Notes under the pieces: model-generated
Seen by the model: the letters and a program-made list of their open reading frames with translations, nothing else
What the model was told of the DNA's origin: nothing
Databases searched by the model: none
NCBI RefSeq assembly: GCF_014648315.1
Contig: NZ_BMQW01000008.1
Span: forward strand, 1 to 64,000
Reading direction: 5' to 3'
DNA: 64,000 nucleotides
Source: Shewanella ulleungensis
GTDB lineage: Bacteria > Pseudomonadota > Gammaproteobacteria > Enterobacterales > Shewanellaceae
Position numbers and translations under genes: made by a program
Shown: positions 48,042 through 57,557 of the stretch, in pieces
Layout: every line of letters begins with the position of its first letter
Position numbering within the stretch: position 1 is the stretch's first letter

Positions 48042-49304
48042 ATGTTAAGCAGTCAAACAGGTACGCTAAGCAACATGGACGTCGATATCGCCATTATTGG
48101 TGCCGGCCCTTCTGGCGCGATTGCAGCGAGCTTATTACACCAACAAGGCCACAAGGTTGTCGTCGTTGAAAAACAGCAGTTCCCGCGCTTTTCTATCGGC
48201 GAGAGTTTGCTGCCGTGTTGCATGCAATTTATTGAGCAAGCAGGCATGCTAGATGCGGTTAATCAGGCTGGGTTTCAGTTTAAAAATGGCGCGGCATTTC
48301 GTCATCAAGGCCGTTATACCACATTCGATTTTACCGATAAGTTCACGCCAGGTCCTGGCACAACGTTTCAAGTTCAGCGTGGCCAATTTGATAAATTACT
48401 GGCTGACACAGCCATCAGTCAAGGCGTCGATATTCGCTTCGGTCATCAGGTTGATTCGGTCGATATTAGCGCCGAGCCCACACTGCAAATTACGAATGAA
48501 CAAGGCCAACACTATCAAATTAATGCTAAGTTTATTGTTGATGCCAGTGGCTTTGGCCGAGTATTACCAAGGCTATTAAACCTTGAGCTACCATCAAGTT
48601 TACCGTCACGCAGCGCTATTTTTACCCATATTGAAGACAACATTAAAGACAGCAAATTTGATCGTAATAAAATATTAATTAGCGTTCATCCAGAACATAA
48701 AGACATTTGGTATTGGCTCATTCCTTTTAGTAATAACCGCTGCTCCATTGGCGTTGTCGGTGAGCCACAGTTATTAGCGCATTTAACAGGTAGCTTAGAG
48801 CAACAGTTGCTGGCCATCATTGCAGAAGAGCCTGATTTAAAGCGTTTACTCGCCAATGCCAAAGTAGTCCAACCTTGCCAGACACTGCAGGGTTACTCGG
48901 CCAATGTGACCACTCTTGCTACCAACAAGTTTGCTTTATTGGGTAATGCTGGCGAGTTTCTTGACCCAGTGTTTTCATCTGGCGTCACTATCGCGATGCA
49001 ATCGGCGGCCATGGCCTGTGTAAGTATTGATAAGCAACTCAAAGGTGAAACAGTCGATTGGCAAGCCGATTACGCCGACCCGTTAATGTTAGGGGTCAAT
49101 ACCTTTAGGACCTATGTTCAAGCCTGGTATGACGGCCGTTTTCAAGATGTGATTTTTTATCAGCAAGCAAACAATAATATTAAACAAATGATTTGCTCAA
49201 TTTTGGCAGGCTACGCATGGGACTCCAATAACCCTTTTGTGAAAGAATCAGAGCGTCGTCTTAATACCATTGTTGAGTTATGTCGGGAGTTAGACGTTGC
49301 TTAA
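48042..49304 (+). CDS. FAD-dependent oxidoreductase, halogenase-like
   Basis: A 420-residue flavoprotein. The FAD-binding GAGPSG (20-25) follows DVDIAII, and VDASGFGR lies near 167-173. Three signatures of flavin-dependent halogenases are visible: a Lys in FKNG (Lys81), WYWLIP (223-228, matching WxWxIP), and F-x2-P-x2-S-x-G at 306-314 (FLDPVFSSG). Related geranylgeranyl-reductase-like enzymes can share some of these, so halogenation is an inference. Head-group halogenation is known for the brominated aryl polyene xanthomonadin. It begins directly after apeM and overlaps apeN by eight bases; E. coli-type ape operons lack it. Confidence 0.8.
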   Translation: MLSSQTGTLSNMDVDIAIIGAGPSGAIAASLLHQQGHKVVVVEKQQFPRFSIGESLLPCCMQFIEQAGMLDAVNQAGFQFKNGAAFRHQGRYTTFDFTDKFTPGPGTTFQVQRGQFDKLLADTAISQGVDIRFGHQVDSVDISAEPTLQITNEQGQHYQINAKFIVDASGFGRVLPRLLNLELPSSLPSRSAIFTHIEDNIKDSKFDRNKILISVHPEHKDIWYWLIPFSNNRCSIGVVGEPQLLAHLTGSLEQQLLAIIAEEPDLKRLLANAKVVQPCQTLQGYSANVTTLATNKFALLGNAGEFLDPVFSSGVTIAMQSAAMACVSIDKQLKGETVDWQADYADPLMLGVNTFRTYVQAWYDGRFQDVIFYQQANNNIKQMICSILAGYAWDSNNPFVKESERRLNTIVELCRELDVA

Positions 49305-49893
49305 ACGTAGTCATGTTATCAAGGTGCTTAGTGCACTGTTATTACTATGCGCATTGGCAAGTTGTAGCCAACAATTTGCCCGAAAAAGCTGTATGGCGAT
49401 AACCAGCCAGGCTCAATATTGTCTTGCGCCTACAATAAATGCACTTAAGGCCCAAAGTGAGATCACTCAAAGCCAAATGATCAGCATGAGCCATGGCCAA
49501 GATAATCATGAAATACTGACACAATTAGAACTTACCCCACAGCGTATGACCTTAGTGGGCCTAGCGCCATTAGGCCAAGCATTATTTACCTTAGTGTACG
49601 ATGGCCACACCTTGCAAAGTGAACAAAGTAGCTTACTCGGCGATACATTTAATGCCGAGTATTTAATGGCTATCATGCAGCTTATCTACTGGCCAACGGA
49701 GCAAGTCAATCAGCAACTCACAGCTGCTCAGTTGCTAGCTACACCTTGCGAAAATACATTATGTAAACAGTTAGTCGATGCCGATGGCGAGCAAATCAGG
49801 ATCAACTATAGTGAGCTCAATCCGTGGCAAGCCAATATTAGCGTTACCATAAAATCAGCCGACATTTTGTTGCACATCACGCCACTCGAGTAA
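49297..49893 (+). CDS. apeN: ApeN: DUF3261 lipoprotein
   Basis: Small lipoprotein of 198 residues with lipobox LASC (Cys23) and a mainly beta C-terminal region like DUF3261. It is an APE cluster component that probably acts at the outer membrane, as a partner to the LolA-like ApeL and the exporter ApeM. The start is TTG (49297) with GGGAG seven bases upstream; it overlaps the oxidoreductase stop by eight bases. Function is inferred from cluster position only. Confidence 0.8.
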   Translation: MLKRSHVIKVLSALLLLCALASCSQQFARKSCMAITSQAQYCLAPTINALKAQSEITQSQMISMSHGQDNHEILTQLELTPQRMTLVGLAPLGQALFTLVYDGHTLQSEQSSLLGDTFNAEYLMAIMQLIYWPTEQVNQQLTAAQLLATPCENTLCKQLVDADGEQIRINYSELNPWQANISVTIKSADILLHITPLE

Positions 49894-49919
49894 CCAATGA
49901 CACAGACTGAGCACACAAC

Positions 49920-51137
49920 ATGAATAACCGAATTGCAATAACTCATATCGGACTCTGTACGCCATTAGGCAACTCGCCTGAAACGGTGTTGCAGCGCTTA
50001 GTTAATGGCGACACTAGCGCTATGCAATACCGTGATGATTTATTGTTTAGCGGTCCAACGATTGTCGGCAGCGTAAATGATGACAACCTTATTGATATTC
50101 CAGAGCACTTACAGCTGTTTGCTTGCAGAAATAACCGTTTACTCAATACTGCAGCAATGCAAATAACCCATGCTGTAAACGAGGCTAAAGCCCGGTATGG
50201 CGCTGATAGAATTGGGGTTGTATTAGGCACCAGTACGTCGGGAATTTCCAAAGGTGAAGCCGCATTAGCATACCAACTTGAACATGGCCACTTTCCACCA
50301 AGTTACCATTACTCTCAACAAGAGTTGGGCAGCACTAGCGACTACCTAAAGCAGTTATTTGAACTCGAAGGCCCTTGTTACACTGTGTCGACCGCGTGTT
50401 CGTCAAGTGCCAAAGTGTTTGCGAGCGCACAACGATTACTGCAAGCAAATTTATGTGACATGGTCATCGTGGGGGGCGTAGACAGTTTATGCCAATTAAC
50501 CGTAAATGGTTTTAATTCGCTAGAGTCTATCGCTAAAGCGCATTGCAATCCGTTTAGTCAAAATCGCGATGGCATTAATATTGGTGAAGGCGCTGCGTTA
50601 TTTACCTTAGCGCGTGGCCAAAGCGAAGTCATGTTAGCAGGTATAGGCGAATCTGCCGATGCCCACCATATTTCAGCGCCACATCCTAAAGGCTTAGGTG
50701 CTATTGCCGCGATGCATGGGGCATTAGCCGCCGCGAACATCCAGCCACAGCAAATTGATTATGTTAATTTACACGGCACCGCAACCCCGAAAAATGATGC
50801 TATGGAGTCGCGTGCAATCACCAAGGTATTTGGCCCAATATTACCGCCGTGTAGTTCGACTAAACCCTTAACAGGCCATACATTGGGCGCTGCAGGCGCA
50901 ATTGAAGCTGCATTTTGTTACTTATTGCTTAGCCAGCATAATCAGCTTGCGCAGCTGCCTCCCCACATATGGGACGGTCAAGCTGACAAAAATGACCCTA
51001 ACCTTAAGTTAGTGAGCGCCAACACTTCACAACAAGCCAATTCACAACAAGGCGCACCACTCAAATACATTATGAGTAACTCATTTGCCTTTGGTGGCAG
51101 CAACACCAGCGTTATTTTTTGTAAAGAGGAGGCCTAA
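49920..51137 (+). CDS. apeO: ApeO: beta-ketoacyl-ACP synthase
   Basis: FabF-type ketosynthase of 405 residues with the complete Cys-His-His triad: Cys160 (STACSSSAK), His285 (LHGTATPKND) and His320 (LTGHTLGAAG), with Lys315. It elongates the polyene with malonyl-ACP; in APE systems it pairs with the Cys-less ApeC. It is 26 bases after apeN. Its N-terminus MNNRIAITHIGLCTPLG is typical. Confidence 0.92.
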   Translation: MNNRIAITHIGLCTPLGNSPETVLQRLVNGDTSAMQYRDDLLFSGPTIVGSVNDDNLIDIPEHLQLFACRNNRLLNTAAMQITHAVNEAKARYGADRIGVVLGTSTSGISKGEAALAYQLEHGHFPPSYHYSQQELGSTSDYLKQLFELEGPCYTVSTACSSSAKVFASAQRLLQANLCDMVIVGGVDSLCQLTVNGFNSLESIAKAHCNPFSQNRDGINIGEGAALFTLARGQSEVMLAGIGESADAHHISAPHPKGLGAIAAMHGALAAANIQPQQIDYVNLHGTATPKNDAMESRAITKVFGPILPPCSSTKPLTGHTLGAAGAIEAAFCYLLLSQHNQLAQLPPHIWDGQADKNDPNLKLVSANTSQQANSQQGAPLKYIMSNSFAFGGSNTSVIFCKEEA

Positions 51138-51141
51138 AGCC

Positions 51142-51642
51142 ATGTCGACCCTTATTGCTGACGCCACGCTATTAACTCTCGATATCAGCGAGTTTGTGCC
51201 ACATCGTGCGCCTATGATTTTGATTGATAACCTACTTGAGCATCAGCCTGATAACTTACTCACTGCCACTCATATTAGCAAAGCAAGTGCCTATTTTGAC
51301 CAAGCAATTAATGGCGTACCCAATTATGTCGGTATCGAATATATGGCGCAGAGCATTGCAGCATTAGCTGGCGTAGAGGCTAAGTTAATCGGTGAAAAAG
51401 TACGCGTCGGTTTTTTATTGGGAAGTCGTAAATTACAGATGCATATAGACCACTTTGTACTTGGGCAAACTTATCACACCAAAGTGAAGCGTCTTTATCA
51501 AGAGCCTTCTGGTTTAGCGGTATTTGACTGTCAAATTTGTCATCAAGACCATGTCGTCGCGTCGGCAAACGTCAATGTGTTTCAACCAAGAGACGCCCAA
51601 GCATATATTAACGAAAACCAAATAGAATCGAGCAACCAATAA
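51142..51642 (+). CDS. apeP: ApeP: hotdog 3-hydroxyacyl-ACP dehydratase
   Basis: A 166-residue hotdog-fold dehydratase of the FabZ/ApeP type. The catalytic His21 is in FVPHRAPMILIDN and the acidic partner in NYVGIEYMAQSIAALAG. It complements ApeI in introducing double bonds. The ATG at 51142 with AGAGGAGG upstream is chosen; the frame is open 57 bases further into apeO, but that reading is not conserved. Four bases separate it from the apeO stop. Confidence 0.92.
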   Translation: MSTLIADATLLTLDISEFVPHRAPMILIDNLLEHQPDNLLTATHISKASAYFDQAINGVPNYVGIEYMAQSIAALAGVEAKLIGEKVRVGFLLGSRKLQMHIDHFVLGQTYHTKVKRLYQEPSGLAVFDCQICHQDHVVASANVNVFQPRDAQAYINENQIESSNQ

Positions 51643-51677
51643 TAATAAAAATAAACCAGCACATCATGGAGAGACTT

Positions 51678-52403
51678 GTGACTAACAGAGTATTAATTAC
51701 CGGCTCAAGCCGGGGGATCGGCAAAGCCATTGCCATTAAATTGGCTGAAAATGGCTTTGATATTGCGCTGCATTTTCACAGCAACCATAGCGCGGCAGCA
51801 GAGGTGCAACAAACACTCAGTGCCCTTGGCGTTAATGTGAGTGTATTACAATTTGATATCGGCGATCGCCCTGCCGCAAAGCAAGCAATCGAAGCCGACA
51901 TTGCCGAACATGGTGCTTATTACGGGGTAATTTTAAATGCGGGCATCAACCGCGACACGGCCTTCCCCGCCATGACCGAAAACGAATGGGACAGTGTTAT
52001 CCACACCAATTTAGACGGTTTTTATAATGTGATTCACCCAACCATAATGCCTATGGTGCAAGCCCGTAAAGGTGGGCGCATTATTACTCTAGCATCGGTT
52101 TCGGGCATTGCAGGTAATCGTGGGCAAGTCAATTACAGCGCTTCTAAAGCCGGTATTATTGGTGCGACGAAAGCATTGTCGCTTGAGTTAGCTAAACGCA
52201 AAATCACCGTCAATTGCATTGCGCCAGGTTTAATCGAAACCGACATGGTGAGCGACTTCCCAACCGATTTAGTCAACCAAATGGTGCCAATGAAACGCAT
52301 GGGGAAACCCAATGAAATTGCCGGTCTAGCAAACTTTTTACTGTCTGACGATGCCGCTTACATTACCCGCCAGGTTATTTCGGTAAATGGAGGCATGATA
52401 TGA
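51678..52403 (+). CDS. apeQ: ApeQ: 3-ketoacyl-ACP reductase (FabG-type)
   Basis: Short-chain dehydrogenase of 241 residues that reduces 3-ketoacyl-ACP with NADPH. The cofactor motif is VLITGSSRGIGKA (5-17), with NAG at 89-91, the catalytic Ser and Tyr-x3-Lys in YSASKAG, and CIAPGLI. The GTG at 51678 is preferred: it gives MTNRVLITGSS, like other ApeQ/FabG proteins, and has GGAGAG just upstream. An ATG at 51666 would add four residues and lacks a good site. Overlaps apeR by four bases. Confidence 0.93.
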   Translation: MTNRVLITGSSRGIGKAIAIKLAENGFDIALHFHSNHSAAAEVQQTLSALGVNVSVLQFDIGDRPAAKQAIEADIAEHGAYYGVILNAGINRDTAFPAMTENEWDSVIHTNLDGFYNVIHPTIMPMVQARKGGRIITLASVSGIAGNRGQVNYSASKAGIIGATKALSLELAKRKITVNCIAPGLIETDMVSDFPTDLVNQMVPMKRMGKPNEIAGLANFLLSDDAAYITRQVISVNGGMI

Positions 52404-53626
52404 AGCGCGTAGTTGTCACGGGCATGGGCGGGATTTCAGCTCTGGGTCAAGACTGGCCACAGATTAAAGCAAGTTTATTAGCCAAGCATAATTGTGTAAT
52501 CCGCATGGATGAATGGGATCGCTACCCAGACTTAAATACTCGACTCGCTGCGCCCGTGCGTGATTTTACAGTGCCATCTCATTACTCACGCAAAAAAATC
52601 CGCTCCATGGGTCGCGTGTCGCTCATGGCAACCCGCGCAAGCGAGCTGGCACTAGAAGATGCAGGGCTGTTAAACGACCCTCTATTGAGCTCTGGTCAGG
52701 TAGGAGTAGCCTATGGTTCATCAACCGGCAGTACCGACCCAATTATGGGCTTTGGTGACATGCTCAAAACAGGTGAAATGTCAGGACTGACCGCCACCAG
52801 CTATATCAAAATGATGGCCCACACGACGGCTGTTAATATCGGGGTATTTTTTGGCTTGCAAGGCCGTATTCATACCACGAGTAGCGCCTGCACTTCTGCT
52901 AGCCAGGGTATAGGTTATGCCTACGAAGCCATTAAATATGGTATGCAAACCGTAATGTTAGCGGGCGGTGGTGAAGAACTGTGCCCAACGGAAGCTGTCG
53001 TATTTGATACCTTATTTGCCACCAGCACTAAAAATGATACTCCCGAGCAAACACCACGCCCATTTGACAGTCAGCGCGATGGCTTGGTCATTGGTGAGGG
53101 GGCTTGTACGTTAATACTAGAAGAGCTAGAACACGCCCAAGCTCGCGGGGCAAAAATCTTTGCGGAGCTTGTCGGCTTTGGCACCAACTCAGATGGCCAA
53201 CACGTTACTCAGCCTAACGCACACACAATGGAAGTCGCCATCCGTTTAGCGTTAAAAGACGCTAAGCTGTCGCCGCAAGACATTGGTTTCATTAGTGCGC
53301 ACGGTACAGCGACAGACCGTGGCGACATTGCCGAAACCACAGCAACCTACGCTGTATTTGGTGCAAACACACCGATTTCATCGCTCAAAAGTTACACCGG
53401 ACACACGCTTGGAGCCTGTGGTTCACTCGAAGCATGGACCAGTATCCAAATGATGAATGAAGGTTGGTTTGCGCCTACATTAAACCTTGATGAAGTCGAC
53501 CCAGAATGTGGCGAGCTAGATTATATCAAAGACGATATCCGCCAACTGGATACCCAATACATCATGAGCAACAACTTTGCCTTTGGCGGCATCAATACCT
53601 CACTGATTTTTAAACGTTGGAACTAA
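52400..53626 (+). CDS. apeR: ApeR: beta-ketoacyl-ACP synthase
   Basis: Second full ketosynthase of the cluster, 408 residues, with Cys164 (SSACTSASQ), His301 (SAHGTATDRGD), Lys330 and His335 (YTGHTLGAC). It is distinct from ApeO and is reported to act as a homodimer, perhaps in the early condensation steps. ATGA overlap with apeQ. The run KNDTPEQTPRPFDSQRDG is typical of FabB/ApeR forms. Confidence 0.92.
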   Translation: MKRVVVTGMGGISALGQDWPQIKASLLAKHNCVIRMDEWDRYPDLNTRLAAPVRDFTVPSHYSRKKIRSMGRVSLMATRASELALEDAGLLNDPLLSSGQVGVAYGSSTGSTDPIMGFGDMLKTGEMSGLTATSYIKMMAHTTAVNIGVFFGLQGRIHTTSSACTSASQGIGYAYEAIKYGMQTVMLAGGGEELCPTEAVVFDTLFATSTKNDTPEQTPRPFDSQRDGLVIGEGACTLILEELEHAQARGAKIFAELVGFGTNSDGQHVTQPNAHTMEVAIRLALKDAKLSPQDIGFISAHGTATDRGDIAETTATYAVFGANTPISSLKSYTGHTLGACGSLEAWTSIQMMNEGWFAPTLNLDEVDPECGELDYIKDDIRQLDTQYIMSNNFAFGGINTSLIFKRWN

Positions 53627-53655
53627 CACGATACTCACATGATAAAGGACATAGC

Positions 53656-54426
53656 ATGATAAAGAATGTAACAAGCATGGCAATCAGCGGATTACTGATA
53701 GCCATAGGATTATTGAGTTCATTATTCACTTCATTAATCAGTGCGCAAGAACCGCTTGTCCAAGAGCAGCAATACTTGGCGATTTTTCAAAGTGACAGCC
53801 ATGCTCAACAAATACAGGCCATTGAGACCTTAATTATTTCAGGGCCGCAAGATATAGCCGTATATGATGCGATAGAAGCATCGCTTAAACAGAGTTTGGC
53901 CAGCGCGACAGACAAGCACGCTATCGATTATTCATCTTGGCTTGCTAAAGGTTTAGGTTATTCTGGCAACGAGAAATATCGTGTTACGTTAACTCAAATA
54001 GTCGAGGGTGATTATCATAAAAAATTACGTAAATATGCTAACGAGGGGATTAGTAATATTAGCCAATACGCTATCTGGAATCCTATTTTACACGCGCAAA
54101 CACATGCCGATTTATCACCACGTTTAAATGCATATAGCAACGCTTTAGCCAGCGATGACCTAATATTAATTCGCATCGCCGCTAAGCGAGTCATGTATGA
54201 ACGAGAATATAGCGAAGTAATGTTAACTCTGCTGAGTGAACAACTAACTCAAGCGCGCCTGCTTGACGACAGCCGTTTAGCCATTGATACCTATGCCTGG
54301 CTAGCCAAAGCTCTGGCCAGCTCAGGTAACGATAAGTTTAAACCGGTCATTGAAGATATGGCTAACAATGCGGATAATAAAAAATTGCGTAACTACGCAA
54401 AAAAATACTTAAAAACCTATTTTTAA
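53656..54426 (+). CDS. Exported protein with two internal repeats
   Basis: A 256-residue protein I do not recognise by name. A signal peptide or membrane anchor (about 5-30) is followed by a mainly helical region with two clear copies of one module: YSSWLAKGLGYSGNEKY to KKLRKYANEGI (92-132) and YAWLAKALASSGNDKF to KKLRNYAKKYL (213-252), 120 residues apart. The pattern resembles HEAT-like repeats. The ATG at 53656 has AAGGAC upstream and is chosen over an earlier in-frame ATG. It lies 29 bases after apeR, on the same strand, and a terminator follows. Confidence 0.78.
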   Translation: MIKNVTSMAISGLLIAIGLLSSLFTSLISAQEPLVQEQQYLAIFQSDSHAQQIQAIETLIISGPQDIAVYDAIEASLKQSLASATDKHAIDYSSWLAKGLGYSGNEKYRVTLTQIVEGDYHKKLRKYANEGISNISQYAIWNPILHAQTHADLSPRLNAYSNALASDDLILIRIAAKRVMYEREYSEVMLTLLSEQLTQARLLDDSRLAIDTYAWLAKALASSGNDKFKPVIEDMANNADNKKLRNYAKKYLKTYF

Positions 54427-54472
54427 CAGCCACTATCTAGGTGTTGATATTTGGGAGCAGATAAAATAAAAA

Positions 54473-54505
54473 AAGATGTTAGCAATCATACTAACATCTT
54501 TTTAT
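54473..54505 (+). terminator. Bidirectional terminator after the ape operon
   Basis: AAAGATGTTAG (54473-54483) pairs with CTAACATCTTT (54491-54501), with A's before and T's after. It lies between the last plus-strand gene and the convergent chemoreceptor gene. Confidence 0.85.
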
Positions 54506-54524
54506 TTCAAGCAGTTAACTAGCA

Positions 54525-56027
54525 CTACACTTTATAAGCAGCTGCTTTTTCTTGATAATCTTCGGTTATACGCTTCATTTCAATAGCACCGCCCGCAAGC
54601 TTCTGCACTTGTTCAGACAACACAAGTACCGCTTTTGCATTATCTAAAATCTCTGCACCAATTTTGTTGAGATTATTAGCCTGCTCTTGAGTACCATTCG
54701 CCACATTATTGCTCAAAGTTGATACTTGACCAATTTGCGCAGCGCGTTGCTCTAATCCTTTAGCAATATTATTGGTATGTTGGACGTTTTCAGAAGTGCG
54801 CTTTTTACCTTGATCCATCGAGTCAACAGTTTTAAGCATACTGGTATTGAGGCGACTCAATACTTTCTCAATCTCATCAGTCGAATGGCTGGTACGTTGT
54901 GCTAACGCCCTCACCTCATCGGCTACTACTGCAAACCCGCGACCACTTTCACCCGCTCTTGCCGCTTCAATGGCAGCATTAAGTGCCAATAAATTGGTTT
55001 GCTCTGAAATGCTTCGAATAGCTTGAAGCAATGAAGTTATTGCCCCAACATCTTTGGTCAATTCGGTTAAAGACTCTGTCACCGCTGTAGTATTGGTTTC
55101 AAGCAGCTGCATGTCTTTCATGATGCTTAGCGCACTTTGACTATCGCTAATGCTTGAACTTGCGGCATCTTTAGCTTGCTCAGCAGATAACTGGCTATCG
55201 TGAGCCATTTGCTGAAAGTGATCGATAACCACTTGTGTTGCATCAGCAATCACATGGGCTTGATGAGTTTGTTGCTCTACTGAATGCTGAGTCTTATCAC
55301 TTAAGCCCATTAAATTATCAGAGGTATGGGCCATTTTTGTGGCAATATCACGATAGTCGTGAAACAACTGAGACAACTCTTCAAGCATTAAATTAAACGA
55401 CATTTCTGCAGGCGTATCAGCTGAGGGCAATCGAACAGACAAGTCTTTGTTAGCTGAAATAGTTTCAATAGCACCAGCAATGCGCTGGTTCGCCACAGCA
55501 TCGGTGCGCATAAACAAACCAATACGAATTAAAATAAAGGTCTCAACAGCGGCAAATAGTGCATGGATCAACACAATAGTCCAATTACATTCACCGGCAA
55601 AAATCATTACTGGCGTGTCAAACAAGCTAACACCCTGAAGCTGAATATAGGTCAAACCAACGTGATGTACAGCCACAGTCAATAGTGCTGCAAGTAAAGG
55701 TTGCCAGCGCAAATAAATCAAAAACACGCCCATAGACGCAAATATATGAAAGTGCATCTCAAGCATGCCCATCTGGCTCTGAATCAACAATCCAGAAACG
55801 GTCATCATAATGACCGCGGCCACAATGGCAAACAACTCAGTGCCTTTTAATAAGCTGTAACTTAACTGCACTAAAACTAAGATCGCAATCGCAGCAATAG
55901 TACTAAATGTCAGCATTTGCGCGCCAAAAAAACCACTAACAAACAGCAGTGGAGCTTGAAGCATTAATATTTGGTAAATATATGAATCATGTTTTTTTAA
56001 TAGTGTTGTTGTTTGGTTATCATTCAT
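54525..56027 (-). CDS. Methyl-accepting chemotaxis protein with His-rich membrane sensor
   Basis: Chemoreceptor of 500 residues. The N-terminal part (about 18-175) has six transmembrane helices with little loop and several His at membrane positions: His92, His94 (EMHFHIF), His121-122 and His155. It could bind metal or heme, as is proposed for related His-bearing membrane sensors, but no ligand is proven. There is no large periplasmic ligand domain. The cytoplasmic signalling hairpin (about 335-400) is intact, with [20 protein letters not shown] and [15 protein letters not shown]. It lies eight bases after a Sco-like gene and shares its strand. Confidence 0.9.
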   Translation of the reverse strand: MNDNQTTTLLKKHDSYIYQILMLQAPLLFVSGFFGAQMLTFSTIAAIAILVLVQLSYSLLKGTELFAIVAAVIMMTVSGLLIQSQMGMLEMHFHIFASMGVFLIYLRWQPLLAALLTVAVHHVGLTYIQLQGVSLFDTPVMIFAGECNWTIVLIHALFAAVETFILIRIGLFMRTDAVANQRIAGAIETISANKDLSVRLPSADTPAEMSFNLMLEELSQLFHDYRDIATKMAHTSDNLMGLSDKTQHSVEQQTHQAHVIADATQVVIDHFQQMAHDSQLSAEQAKDAASSSISDSQSALSIMKDMQLLETNTTAVTESLTELTKDVGAITSLLQAIRSISEQTNLLALNAAIEAARAGESGRGFAVVADEVRALAQRTSHSTDEIEKVLSRLNTSMLKTVDSMDQGKKRTSENVQHTNNIAKGLEQRAAQIGQVSTLSNNVANGTQEQANNLNKIGAEILDNAKAVLVLSEQVQKLAGGAIEMKRITEDYQEKAAAYKV

Positions 56028-56035
56028 AAACAGAC

Positions 56036-56647
56036 CTACATTTCAGATGAAATAATGTGCTTAAGCTCATGCAGCATTTTCGATGTTGAAAGCTGCTTAG
56101 CCGTGTATATTCGTGCAAGTTGTCCATCAGGGGACACTAAAAACAGTTTACCTACATGATTTATGCTGCTGAGTTCATGATTGATATTTTCAGACAACCG
56201 CCTGTCTAGTCGCTGTAGTTCAGCATCGGATAATGACGCGCTCACAAAACGAGGCGATCGATCATCGATTAAGCTTTTACGAACTTCAGGTGTGTCGTTA
56301 TCTGGATCAATCGTTACAAACATAAATTGCACCTCAGCCTCTGTAAAAAAAGCATCCTGCTGTATATGTTGCTCCAATTGAATCATTTGTTGAACCCTTA
56401 TCGGACAAATTTCAGAGCACGACAAAAATCCTAAGAATATGTATGTATATTTGCCCGCGGACGCAGGAAATTGATGCGATTGTAGTTCTACATCTTGCCA
56501 ACTAAAACGTACACCTTGTTGGTCATTAATATTAATACCGTAAGCTTGTTCCCCTTCAAACCATTGACTTAACAGCATCAGGAGAGGAGCCATACCTAAA
56601 GAAATACAAATTAAAACTGACGCTATAACCACTTTTTTTAACTGCAT
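56036..56647 (-). CDS. SCO1/SenC family copper chaperone-like protein
   Basis: Membrane-anchored thioredoxin-fold protein of 203 residues. The copper/redox ligands of Sco proteins are all visible: Cys77 and Cys81 in SCSEICP, and His164 in INHVGKLF. A short hydrophobic N-terminal segment (about 6-26) anchors or exports it. Sco proteins deliver Cu to the CuA site of cytochrome oxidase or act in thiol redox. No oxidase gene is nearby; instead it lies eight bases upstream of a chemoreceptor gene, suggesting a shared transcript. Confidence 0.9.
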   Translation of the reverse strand: MQLKKVVIASVLICISLGMAPLLMLLSQWFEGEQAYGININDQQGVRFSWQDVELQSHQFPASAGKYTYIFLGFLSCSEICPIRVQQMIQLEQHIQQDAFFTEAEVQFMFVTIDPDNDTPEVRKSLIDDRSPRFVSASLSDAELQRLDRRLSENINHELSSINHVGKLFLVSPDGQLARIYTAKQLSTSKMLHELKHIISSEM

Positions 56648-56963
56648 AGGTTAACGCCTTTCTTTTGTTGTATGAAAAGCATACTCAACAATATAATTAT
56701 AGCTACTTTTACGCTATTGCAATTGTTGATAAATACAAAAAGTATTAACAAACTATAGACATAACTATAACAGGCTAGACATATATAAAAAAGCCAATAC
56801 GCTACTAGGCATAGCATTGATCACTTTATCTGCCATATTTGCAAAGAGATTAAAGATCAAGGTAAAGCTAATCGTCTAAGTGCACATTTTAAAATTAATC
56901 TGTATATAGCAAAACGCCTAAACCACGGTGGCTTAGGCGTTTGATATCGAAAATACTAATAAT
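56648..56963. other. 316-base AT-rich gap with azoR terminator
   Basis: The gap lies between azoR and sco on the minus strand. It has a terminator for azoR (listed) and otherwise AT-rich sequence that may hold the sco-mcp promoter. No open frame is supportable. Confidence 0.4.
56911..56941 (-). terminator. azoR terminator
   Basis: On the minus strand AAACGCCTAAGCC pairs with GGTTTAGGCGTTT, followed by a short T tract. It is about 22 bases past the azoR stop. Confidence 0.7.
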
Positions 56964-57557
56964 TTATAACGTCATTGCGTCGATTGCCTGCTTAGCTTGG
57001 CTAATGCCAACTTCCGCTGCATCAGGTCCCATGTTCAACGCTTCAGCGTATACCGTTTCAACCTGAGTAATACCAATAAAGCCAAGCACTGTAGTTAAAT
57101 ATGGCACCACGTGATCAGTGCTTCCGCCCTTGTGAGCGCCACCACGTGTGGTGACTATAATCGCACGCTTACCCTCAATTAACCCTACGGGTCCTTTGTC
57201 GGTATAAGCAAATGTCACACCTGCACGAGCGATAAAGTCAATCCAACTTTTTAACGTCGTCGGAATGCTAAAGTTATACATTGGCGCGGCAATCACAATA
57301 GTGTCATGAGCTTTAATTTCTGCAACTAATTCATCAGACAGTGCTAACGCCGTTAGTTGACGCTCAGACAAATTATCGCCACCGCGTAAACCAGCAGCAA
57401 TCTCGCCATCTAACATAGGCACTGGGTTGCTGCCTAAGTCGCGTGTAGTGATCTCAACGCCTTGTGCGCTCCACTTCTTGCTTGCATAGTCAACAAGTGC
57501 TGAAGATTGTGAGTATTCGCCTAAAATGCTCGATTTTAACATTAATACTTTTGTCAT
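56964..57557 (-). CDS. azoR: FMN-dependent NADH azoreductase
   Basis: Flavodoxin-like quinone/azo reductase of 197 residues (AcpD/AzoR). The FMN phosphate site [12 protein letters not shown] lies near the N-terminus, followed by [17 protein letters not shown] (about 93-109) and the TRGG of the isoalloxazine site. The ATG at 57557 is chosen, with AGGTGG upstream; a GTG four codons earlier is open in the same frame. It likely protects against quinone stress by two-electron reduction. A terminator follows. Confidence 0.93.
   Translation of the reverse strand: MTKVLMLKSSILGEYSQSSALVDYASKKWSAQGVEITTRDLGSNPVPMLDGEIAAGLRGGDNLSERQLTALALSDELVAEIKAHDTIVIAAPMYNFSIPTTLKSWIDFIARAGVTFAYTDKGPVGLIEGKRAIIVTTRGGAHKGGSTDHVVPYLTTVLGFIGITQVETVYAEALNMGPDAAEVGISQAKQAIDAMTL

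Noticed and set aside
36741-54426. Horizontal transfer of the whole APE block as an island
   Set aside because: I see no integrase, tRNA or direct repeats at its edges and no obvious change of base composition by eye; this would need a composition and phylogeny test.
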